8,961 bases of DNA from DASVDE01 sp035558955 (GTDB lineage Bacteria > Actinomycetota > Thermoleophilia > Solirubrobacterales > 70-9): the NCBI GenBank assembly GCA_035558955.1, contig DATMBX010000072.1:1-8961 (forward strand), read 5' to 3'. A program made the position numbers and the translations under genes. Shown in pieces: positions 1 through 5,393 of the stretch; the stretch's first letter is position 1; each line of letters begins with the position of its first letter. Under the pieces are notes generated by a model. The model made no database searches, was not told the DNA's origin, and saw nothing but the letters and a program-made list of their open reading frames with translations.

Positions 1-2564
1 ATAACGGCGGACAGATCGAGTCCAGCCGCCTGGACGTCGGCGGCCAGCAGATGGCCTCCGAGCAGCCATTCGTGCGGCGCATTCCGTGCTCGGCGAGTGG
101 GTGCGCGTGGCCGCCGAGAGCAGCGGGTAAAGAAGACGTAAACGGCGACGGGCGCTCAGACCTCGTCAGCGTCGATGGTTTCGGAACCGCCCACGTCTAC
201 CGCGGCACCGCCGCTGGCATCGAAGCTGCCGCCCCGATCACCTCGCTCACAGAGCAAGTGGAGCCCGCTCTCTATGACGGCATCGGCCACTACTTGATCG
301 ACACCGTCGACGTTACGGGCGAGGGACGCGCTGACTTGGTGACGCTTGACTCAGCCGGTGACGTCTACGTCCACAACGGCCGCGGCAATCGCACTTTTGC
401 TTCCGGTAGAGAGGTCCTCTCGGGAGTAAGACCGGTGATGAGCGGCGGCAATTTCGAGCCGGTCGCGGTCGCTGATGTAAACGGCGACGGTCTGGGCGAT
501 CTGGTCGGTTTCGACCATACCGCCTCGACGATCATCACCTACCCCAGCCAGGCCGACGGAACCTTCGGGTCCGCCGTGGCCAACCCAGTCTGGATAAACG
601 GCTCCGCCCTTTATGACGGCACCGGTATGTACCCGGTCGACGTCGACGACATCAACGGCGACGGTCGCGCCGATTTGGCCTACTACAGGGGAGCCGGTGG
701 CGGGTTTGGATACTGGTATGGCCAAAGCGATAGCACGTTTTCGGGTGGAGCCTTTGTCGGCGGAAACGCGGTGATGGATGACGGCGCAGGCGAGGAGCCA
801 ATCGGCCTCGCGGACTTAAACGAGGATGGCCGCGCCGATTTCCTCAGCCTTAATGGCAGCACCTTGAAGGTCCGCCTCGCAGACGCCGGCGGAGCCCTAC
901 CGGGTTGGGGCCAGACCACCTCCCCGAGCACGATCGACTCCAGCCTGCTCGACGGCAGAGGCGAGGAGCTAATCGGCCTGCTCGACTACAGCGGCGACGG
1001 CTCTCCAGACCTCATTTCGGTGAACGACCTGGGCGAAGTGCTCACCTACGAAGGCAAAGGTGACGGAACCTTCGACAATCCGGTCAACCAAGGCGGACAG
1101 ATCGAGTCCAGCCGTCTTTTCCTCGGCGGCGAGCAGATGGCCTCCGAGAAGCCGTTCCTGAGGCGGGCGCACTGTTCGACAGGTGGCTGCAGCTGGCCGC
1201 CAAGCGCCCCTCCGCTTGGCGAGGGCACGGCGGAGCCGGAAGCGAACACTCAGGGCGCCTCAACCGTCAACGCCACCGAGGCGACGCTCAATGGCGCGGT
1301 CAACCCAAGAGGCGCCTGGACTACCTACCAATTCGAATATGGCACCACAACCGCCTACGGCAACAGAGTGCCGGCGATAGCGAAGGCCGTCGGCTCGGGC
1401 GTTGACGACGTCGCGGTCAGCCAGGCCATCAAAAGCCTCGATCCGAAAACGACCTACCACTTCCGAGTTGTTGCGACCAACGGCAAAGGCACGACCTACG
1501 GCAACGACCAGACCTTCACCACCTGGAGCGAGTGGTCCCTCCAAACCACCCCCAACCCCACACCTCTGAACAAGAGCTCCCTCGCCGACGTTTCCTGCCT
1601 CTCCGCGACCTCCTGCTTGGCGGTCGGCTATGACGACTACGAGCGCCGCGGCGCGGCGCAGACCTGGAACGGCACCACTTGGACCGCTCGCACCGGCCCC
1701 CAAGACGCCAAACTGGTCACCGTCTCCTGCGCCACGGTCTCGACCAGCACCTACTGCTTGGCGGTGGGCGAGAAGACAGACGCCAGCCCCTATGCCCAGC
1801 GCTGGAGCAAGGTGGGCTCCCTTTGGATCAGCTCCAACGCCGCCGCTCCCGCCATTCCTCAGGGGGGAACGGATGTCTCCCTCGCCAGCGTCTCCTGCAC
1901 CGGCAAATACGCCTGCACCGCGGTCGGAACTTACAAACTCAACGGGAAAACCAAGCCTCTGGCCGAGCGCTATGACGAGGCGACCAACTCCTGGTCGGTG
2001 CAGGCAACGGCGACGACCTCCGACAACTCCGACCTGAGAGACGTCACCTGCCTCTCGACCACAGACTGCATCGCGGTCGGGCGGGAGTCGGTGGACACCA
2101 AATTCAGACCCCTCACCGAGCGCTGGGACGGCAGCAGATGGACCGCCCTGACGACACCGCAGCCCAGTGGGTCCACCAACGCCTCGCTGTCGAAGGTCTC
2201 TTGTCCCTCGGCAAGCACCTGCATCGCCACCGGCTACTCCCTCAATATCGGCGCGCCCTTCGCTCTGCAATGGGATGGCACCAACTGGACGCAAACCGGC
2301 GGCGGGCTGAGCGGAACCGCCCCGAGCGATCTCTCCTGCGGCTCGGCCACCTCCTGCATCGCGGTGGGAGCCAATGACGGCAGAATCTTGATCCACTCCT
2401 GGAGCGGGTCGGATTGGTCGGTGCAAAGCTCGCCCAACCCCTCAGAGCAAGCACCCACGCTAGGCGGCGTCTCCTGCACCTCGGCGACATTCTGCGCCAC
2501 GGTGGGCAGGGGAACCCCCGCTTCGGGGACCGAGTGGTTCACGCTGGGGTTGGGCTACGGCTGA
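1..2564 (+). CDS. Secreted multidomain repeat protein: FG-GAP array, FN3-like domain, seven-unit Cys-pair repeat domain (5' partial)
   Basis: The frame is open from base 3, so the gene enters from the left; the ATG at 51 lies inside a repeated spacer and is not the true start. About 853 residues are visible. Counting from that ATG, six FG-GAP/VCBS-type calcium-loop motifs occur about every 54-59 residues (DVNGDGRSD at 29, then near 88, 142, 200, 255 and 312), as in integrin-like beta-propeller blades. A spacer copy follows (about 348-383), then an FN3-like domain (about 398-490) with FEYGTTTAYG and TTYHFRVVATNGKGTTYGN. From about 494 to the end are seven units with the pattern SC-x(4-8)-C-x-A-V/T-G, each followed by a W-rich stretch such as WDGTNWT. 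No membrane helix or sorting signal is seen at the C-terminus, which ends WFTLGLGYG. The protein is presumably exported by a signal peptide outside the window and acts at the surface or in the medium, perhaps in adhesion or binding; its ligand is unknown. Domain calls come from motif recognition. Confidence 0.9.
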   Translation, partial: NGGQIESSRLDVGGQQMASEQPFVRRIPCSASGCAWPPRAAGKEDVNGDGRSDLVSVDGFGTAHVYRGTAAGIEAAAPITSLTEQVEPALYDGIGHYLIDTVDVTGEGRADLVTLDSAGDVYVHNGRGNRTFASGREVLSGVRPVMSGGNFEPVAVADVNGDGLGDLVGFDHTASTIITYPSQADGTFGSAVANPVWINGSALYDGTGMYPVDVDDINGDGRADLAYYRGAGGGFGYWYGQSDSTFSGGAFVGGNAVMDDGAGEEPIGLADLNEDGRADFLSLNGSTLKVRLADAGGALPGWGQTTSPSTIDSSLLDGRGEELIGLLDYSGDGSPDLISVNDLGEVLTYEGKGDGTFDNPVNQGGQIESSRLFLGGEQMASEKPFLRRAHCSTGGCSWPPSAPPLGEGTAEPEANTQGASTVNATEATLNGAVNPRGAWTTYQFEYGTTTAYGNRVPAIAKAVGSGVDDVAVSQAIKSLDPKTTYHFRVVATNGKGTTYGNDQTFTTWSEWSLQTTPNPTPLNKSSLADVSCLSATSCLAVGYDDYERRGAAQTWNGTTWTARTGPQDAKLVTVSCATVSTSTYCLAVGEKTDASPYAQRWSKVGSLWISSNAAAPAIPQGGTDVSLASVSCTGKYACTAVGTYKLNGKTKPLAERYDEATNSWSVQATATTSDNSDLRDVTCLSTTDCIAVGRESVDTKFRPLTERWDGSRWTALTTPQPSGSTNASLSKVSCPSASTCIATGYSLNIGAPFALQWDGTNWTQTGGGLSGTAPSDLSCGSATSCIAVGANDGRILIHSWSGSDWSVQSSPNPSEQAPTLGGVSCTSATFCATVGRGTPASGTEWFTLGLGYG
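6..115 (+). repeat. 110-bp in-frame spacer repeat, copy 1
   Basis: This stretch encodes GGQIESSRLDVGGQQMASE followed by PF-V-RR and two cysteines ending in WPP. It matches 1092-1201 without gaps, with scattered substitutions, at a period of 1086 bp (362 codons). It directly precedes the six-blade FG-GAP array. Because copy 2 sits at the end of that array, copy 1 probably closes an earlier array lying left of the window. Confidence 0.85.
1092..1201 (+). repeat. 110-bp in-frame spacer repeat, copy 2
   Basis: Second copy of the spacer at 6-115. It encodes GGQIESSRLFLGGEQMASE followed by a KPFLRR stretch and the two-cysteine CSTGGCSWPP end. The first 23 bases are identical to copy 1. It closes the visible FG-GAP array and leads into the FN3-like domain, so it marks a domain boundary and a likely past duplication unit. 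Confidence 0.85.
1587..2534 (+). repeat. Seven cysteine-pair protein repeats (propeller-like)
   Basis: Seven units carry DVSCLSATSCLAVG-like motifs: DVSCLSATSCLAVG, TVSCATVSTSTYCLAVG, SVSCTGKYACTAVG, DVTCLSTTDCIAVG, KVSCPSASTCIATG, DLSCGSATSCIAVG and GVSCTSATFCATVG. Each is preceded by a W-rich strand such as TWNGTTWT or RWDGSRWT. The count of seven, and the mainly beta pattern, suggest one seven-bladed propeller with a disulfide in each blade. The fold is an inference. Confidence 0.7.
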
Positions 2565-2599
2565 TCGGCGCCTATCGATCGCCGCCGCCGGCGCGCTGA

Positions 2600-2783
2600 T
2601 GCCGACGGGCGGTTGTCGGCGTGGTGGCGCTCTCGGTCGGTGGTGGCAGCCCGCCGGACCCGCCTCCCGCCGGCTGCCTGGAGCGGTGGAACAGCGACTC
2701 CGCCACGCCGAATACGGCCGCCACAACTACACCACCCACAACTACACCACCCACAACTACGCCAGTCGCTCAGGTCAGGATTA
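2600..2783 (+). pseudogene. Possible frameshifted relic of a small 'CLERWN ... YGRHNY' secreted or lipoprotein-like gene
   Basis: One frame from 2600 reads a hydrophobic run, a proline-rich linker and then GCLERWNSDS (RAVVGVVALSVGGG precedes it). A neighbouring frame continues RLRHAEYGRHNYTTHNYTTHN and stops at a TAA ending at 2783. Joined by a shift near 2703-2716, they give a CLERWN...YGRHNY order that resembles small exported proteins I associate with Solirubrobacterales; this is memory, not a search. Neither frame alone has a good start or ribosome site, and the first frame runs on to 2890 with an unconvincing tail. Alternatively the stretch is simply non-coding. Confidence 0.25.
2721..2765 (+). 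repeat. 15-bp tandem repeat, three copies
   Basis: The unit CCACAACTACACCAC occurs exactly at 2721-2735 and 2736-2750. A third, partly diverged copy lies at 2751-2765 (first ten bases identical). It encodes repeated HNYTT in one frame and repeated threonine/proline in another. Its 15-base period keeps any reading frame, so it fits a small slippage expansion. Confidence 0.9.
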
Positions 2784-2846
2784 ACGAAAGCGGAGAAAAC
2801 CCGCGTCACGGGCAGCGCGATGACTTCAGCTATCTGTATGTGTGGT

Positions 2847-2858
2847 CTAGGCGCCTAG
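2847..2858. promoter_or_regulatory. 12-bp perfect palindrome CTAGGCGCCTAG
   Basis: Perfect dyad, self-complementary over 12 bases, about 70 bp upstream of the membrane-protein start and just upstream of the region where a -35 element would lie for the TATGAT hexamer at 2886. The position suits an operator for a dimeric regulator, but no partner site is seen. Confidence 0.3.
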
Positions 2859-2885
2859 CGCTCGGCGTAGGCAGTTACGTGTTCT

Positions 2886-2891
2886 TATGAT
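2886..2891 (+). promoter_or_regulatory. Candidate -10 hexamer TATGAT
   Basis: TATGAT matches five of six positions of the TATAAT consensus and lies 36 bp upstream of the ATG at 2928. No good TTGACA-like hexamer is found at 16-18 bp spacing, so this is weak. Confidence 0.25.
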
Positions 2892-2927
2892 CGGGGATGA
2901 GACACCGACGGCTGGACATCGCCAAGC

Positions 2928-4595
2928 ATGGAGATTGACCTCCTCGTGATGTTCGCCTGGGTGATCTTCCCGCTACTTCTGCTGGCTATATGCGCCGGCC
3001 TGGGGCTGCTGGTGGATGCGCTGGCCGGCCGGCGCCTGCCCGGGGCGCTGGTGGCGCCTGCCGGCCTGGCGGCACTGATCGTCGTCATGCAGGCGATGAC
3101 GCTCGCAAGCGCCACGGCGGACTATGCGGCCTCGCTGGCGATCCTCCTCGCCGGGGTAGGCGCGGTCGCGACGCTGCCTTGGCGCTTCGGCCGCCCGGGC
3201 CCTTGGCCGCTCGCCGCTGCGCTCGCCGTCTTCGCTCTCTTCGCCGCTCCGGTCGTCCTTTCAGGCGATCCCATCTTTGCCTCGTACGGCGACCTCGGCG
3301 ACACTGTCACCTGGCTGGCGATCGCCGAGCGCGTCGTCGAGCACGGCCGCAGCCTCGAGGACCTCGCTCCCTCCACATACAAGGCGAACCTCGACGCCAC
3401 TCTCGCCGCCGGCGAGCCGGTTGGCGCCGTCCTGCCCCTCACCCCCACCCAACGACTCTTCGGCGGTGAAGTGGCCTGGAGCTTTCAGCCCTACCTCGCC
3501 TCTTTGGGGGCGCTCCTGTCCCTCTGCGTCTGGCAGCTCGTAGCGGGGCCCCACGGCCCCGCGCTCGACTCCCGCAGCCCGGCCTTGTTCGCCTTCCTCG
3601 CTGCCGTCCCGGCACTGGTCTTCGGCTATGCGGGATGGGTAGGGGTGCAGGAGCTGACCGCCGTGACGCTGATCGCCCTGGTCGTCGCGCTTGCGCTTCA
3701 ACCGCGCCACGGTGAAACGCATTCGGGGCCAACTACGCCCTCAATGCGTTTCACCGCGAGGGCGCCTCTCGGAATCGCGGCCCTCGCGCTCCTCGCTGTG
3801 CTCGCGCCCTGGCCGCCGTCCTTCCCGCTGCAGCCCGATGCCTGGCCGGCGACCGCTACGCTGGCCGCTTTCGTCGCCGCCACGGTGGCCCTCGGCCTCT
3901 GGGTCGCCTCGGCCCGGCGTCCCGTGGCGTTTTCGGCCTTCGCCGCTGCGCTTACAGCCTGCGCGCTGCTCGCCTCCTCCGGCGTCTCTCTCGCCCCCTA
4001 CGGGCAGCTCACCGAGTTGCGGCAGGTGAACGAGCGTTACTACGATCAAGGCCCGGCGCTCGTATTCGAGCGGACCCCTTACGGCTCACGTTATTTCCTG
4101 CGCGACGTGCCACCTGACGACGCCGCCGACCCCGGGCGGCAGAGCGAGATTCCCCTCAGCGCCGCCAGTAGAGAGGGAGAGCCGATCGACACCGACCAGA
4201 TCGATTTCAGAGCCCTGCTCGCCTACTCGCTCCTCGTCCTGCCCCGCTCCCCCGAGCAGAGCCGCCCACCCCTCCCATACAGACGCATCTGGTTGGGCGA
4301 GCACTACGAGGTCTGGCGGCTTCCCCCTACCGCCACCTTTCGTCTCCTCTTCCACATGCCGATCGGCGGTCCGCTCGATGCCGCCGCACTCCCCAACTGC
4401 CCGGAGACCGTAGGCCTCGGCCTGCTCGCCCTCGCCAACCAGCTCGGCGCCGCTCCACAGGACATCTCTCTGATTGCGGCCGCGCCGCGCCAGGGCGACC
4501 GCCTCGGCCTCACCGTCGCCGTCCCGCCCGATCGGGCAAGCGATCTCTGTGGCCGCCGCTGGGACTGGATCGAAGCGATTTCCCCGGCGGGGTGA
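2928..4595 (+). CDS. Polytopic membrane protein with soluble C-terminal domain, uncharacterised actinobacterial family
   Basis: 555 residues. Likely membrane segments lie near 7-30, 38-60, 65-84, 92-112, 184-206, 217-236, 241-257, 277-293, 307-327 and 332-351, followed by a soluble domain of about 200 residues. The loop after helix 4 carries FASYGDLGDTVTW and STYKANLDATLAAGEPVGA; helix 5 contains VAWSFQPYLASLGALL. These features recall GT-C glycosyltransferase-like membrane proteins of Thermoleophilia, as does the C-terminal pattern YYDQGPALVFERTPYGSRYFL ... RIWLGEHYEVWR. No catalytic motif is certain, so enzyme function is not claimed. An in-frame stop at 2898 limits the start. ATG 2928 has only a weak upstream TGGA; GTG 2946, preceded by GGAG, is an alternative. 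From memory, relatives have more hydrophobic sequence between helix 8 and the C-terminal domain, so this copy may be shortened. Confidence 0.8.
   Translation: MEIDLLVMFAWVIFPLLLLAICAGLGLLVDALAGRRLPGALVAPAGLAALIVVMQAMTLASATADYAASLAILLAGVGAVATLPWRFGRPGPWPLAAALAVFALFAAPVVLSGDPIFASYGDLGDTVTWLAIAERVVEHGRSLEDLAPSTYKANLDATLAAGEPVGAVLPLTPTQRLFGGEVAWSFQPYLASLGALLSLCVWQLVAGPHGPALDSRSPALFAFLAAVPALVFGYAGWVGVQELTAVTLIALVVALALQPRHGETHSGPTTPSMRFTARAPLGIAALALLAVLAPWPPSFPLQPDAWPATATLAAFVAATVALGLWVASARRPVAFSAFAAALTACALLASSGVSLAPYGQLTELRQVNERYYDQGPALVFERTPYGSRYFLRDVPPDDAADPGRQSEIPLSAASREGEPIDTDQIDFRALLAYSLLVLPRSPEQSRPPLPYRRIWLGEHYEVWRLPPTATFRLLFHMPIGGPLDAAALPNCPETVGLGLLALANQLGAAPQDISLIAAAPRQGDRLGLTVAVPPDRASDLCGRRWDWIEAISPAG
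3543..3562. repeat. 8-bp GC-only stem-loop inside the membrane-protein gene
   Basis: GCGGGGCC pairs perfectly with GGCCCCGC across the four-base loop CCAC. It encodes the short loop AGPHGPA between helices 5 and 6. It could arise by chance in GC-rich coding sequence, but it is listed because a second, longer palindrome lies about 150 bp downstream. Confidence 0.5.
3710..3756. repeat. 14-bp perfect inverted repeat (hairpin) inside the membrane-protein gene
   Basis: CGGTGAAACGCATT (3710-3723) is the exact reverse complement of AATGCGTTTCACCG (3743-3756). Inside, after one mismatch, five more pairs (one G-T) close a seven-base loop. It encodes residues about 261-277 (HGETHSGPTTPSMRFTA), a hydrophilic loop between two predicted helices. 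The A/T-richer arms differ from the surrounding sequence. It may be an inserted palindromic element tolerated in a loop. Confidence 0.8.
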
Positions 4596-4622
4596 GGCCT
4601 ACAGATGCTTGGGTAACCACAG

Positions 4623-5312
4623 CTAACCGGCGAAGGCCAGAAGCGGCTCCGCCCGGCAGCGGTCCGCCACCGCCTGAGCCACGCTTGCCGCCCGCTCCTC
4701 GCGTACGCCGAAGAGAAAAGCGACCTGCGAAGTGTGGGCGGCGAAAGTCCGGTAACCCTCTCCCAGCTCCTGCTCCAGGCGCGACGTCAGCCGATCGAGG
4801 TATTCGACGCGATCGACTCGCGGGAAGTGCTGATAGACGAGCACTGAGCTGCCGGTATCGCGCAGAACGGCCAGTTCGTCCCAGTAGAGGTAGCGCTCCG
4901 CGTTGCCGGCGCTCTTTGCCACGCTCGCCACCTCGAAGCCGTTGTCGGGATCCAGGAAGATCAGCGAGTCTTGGTCGGCCAGCTCGGCGAGGGACTGGAA
5001 GTAGGTGGCTCGCTCCGGGCCGGCGGGCATCGCATCGGAATGAAAGAGGCAGCCGGGGAGCGCTTCGGAAGCCTCGACGGCCGACAGCGCGCGCCGGTCG
5101 CCTTCGACCAGCTCGGCCAAGATCTCGAACAGCTCGGGGTCGGCCGCGCCCCTGGCGATCTCCCGCAAGTAGCCGGTCCGGCCGCCATCGCTGCGACCGT
5201 CGGCGCCGGTCAGCATCCAGGAGACGATCACGCGTTCGAAGTGTTTGCCACAAAGCCGCAGCAACTGGTACTTGGCGAAGTCGTTGATGTCGCCGACGTA
5301 CTGGTCTTTCAA
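4623..5312 (-). CDS. Uncharacterised 229-aa protein, 'MKDQYVGDINDF.KY' family with DPDNG motif
   Basis: The start is TTG at 5312-5310, chosen because AGGGAGG lies four bases upstream and the resulting N-terminus MKDQYVGDINDFAKYQLLR matches the conserved opening I know from hypothetical proteins of similar size. Other visible motifs are SWMLT (31-35), SLIFLDPDNGFEV (116-128), VLVYQHFPR (157-165) and HTSQVAFLFGV (193-203). The hydrophobic strand ending in DPDNG and the later strands resemble the C-terminal half of Rossmann methyltransferase-like folds, but no SAM-binding glycine loop is evident, so no activity is claimed. It is probably cytoplasmic: no signal peptide or membrane helix is seen. 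It converges with the membrane-protein gene (27 bp apart, no terminator seen) and is divergent from the adenylosuccinate synthetase-like gene across 81 bp, so it may be an accessory member of that cassette. Confidence 0.85.
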   Translation of the reverse strand: MKDQYVGDINDFAKYQLLRLCGKHFERVIVSWMLTGADGRSDGGRTGYLREIARGAADPELFEILAELVEGDRRALSAVEASEALPGCLFHSDAMPAGPERATYFQSLAELADQDSLIFLDPDNGFEVASVAKSAGNAERYLYWDELAVLRDTGSSVLVYQHFPRVDRVEYLDRLTSRLEQELGEGYRTFAAHTSQVAFLFGVREERAASVAQAVADRCRAEPLLAFAG

Positions 5313-5316
5313 TGTT

Positions 5317-5323
5317 CCTCCCT
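5317..5323 (-). promoter_or_regulatory. Ribosome binding site AGGGAGG deciding the TTG start at 5312
   Basis: On the minus strand AGGGAGG is followed by four bases (AACA) and then TTG AAA GAC CAG. The spacing is short but usable, and it supports the TTG start rather than any internal start. Confidence 0.65.
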
Positions 5324-5334
5324 GGTCCGCAAGC

Positions 5335-5346
5335 CGTCCGCGGACG
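5335..5346. promoter_or_regulatory. 12-bp perfect palindrome CGTCCGCGGACG between divergent genes
   Basis: A perfect 12-bp dyad lies in the 81-bp divergent intergenic region, just upstream of the TACGAT hexamer. It is placed where a repressor could control the operon, and perhaps the divergent gene as well. GC-rich background makes chance dyads common, so confidence is limited. Confidence 0.35.
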
Positions 5347-5350
5347 AGCC

Positions 5351-5356
5351 TACGAT
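5351..5356 (+). promoter_or_regulatory. Candidate -10 hexamer TACGAT for the three-gene operon
   Basis: TACGAT fits the TAnnnT core of bacterial -10 elements and lies 38 bp upstream of the ATG at 5394, leaving room for a short leader carrying the strong ribosome site. No clear -35 hexamer is visible; that position is partly occupied by the palindrome at 5335-5346. Confidence 0.35.
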
Positions 5357-5377
5357 GTTGTGCACTGAGAAGTAGCT

Positions 5378-5384
5378 AGGAGGT
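5378..5384 (+). promoter_or_regulatory. Strong ribosome binding site AGGAGGT
   Basis: AGGAGGT, with a nine-base gap to ATG 5394, is the best Shine-Dalgarno sequence in the window. It fixes the start of the adenylosuccinate synthetase-like gene. Confidence 0.85.
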
Positions 5385-5393
5385 ACGCGAGAG

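Larger units (their letters stand above)
2565..2927. other. Intergenic region of 363 bp between the repeat-protein gene and the membrane-protein gene
   Basis: No intact gene is convincing here. The stretch holds a probable frameshifted gene relic (about 2600-2783), a 15-bp tandem repeat, a 12-bp palindrome at 2847-2858 and a TATGAT hexamer at 2886-2891. No stem-loop with a T-run follows the upstream stop, so no intrinsic terminator is called. Confidence 0.6.

Noticed and set aside
51..53. ATG at 51 as the start of the large repeat protein
   Set aside because: The frame is open to the left edge, the ATG is inside a spacer that recurs internally at 1137, and no ribosome site or signal peptide follows.
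1260..2426. A 388-codon open frame on the minus strand inside the repeat-protein gene
   Set aside because: Gly/Ala/Arg-rich product with repeats that only mirror the + strand units; the + frame has clear FN3-like and Cys-pair repeats.
2565..2600. Intrinsic terminator after the repeat-protein gene
   Set aside because: Only a five-base stem (GCGCC with GGCGC) with a long loop and no T-run.
4510..5253. A 247-codon minus-strand frame overlapping the MKDQYVGDIN gene in another frame
   Set aside because: Arg-rich shadow with no ribosome site; the neighbouring minus frame has a conserved N-terminus and AGGGAGG.
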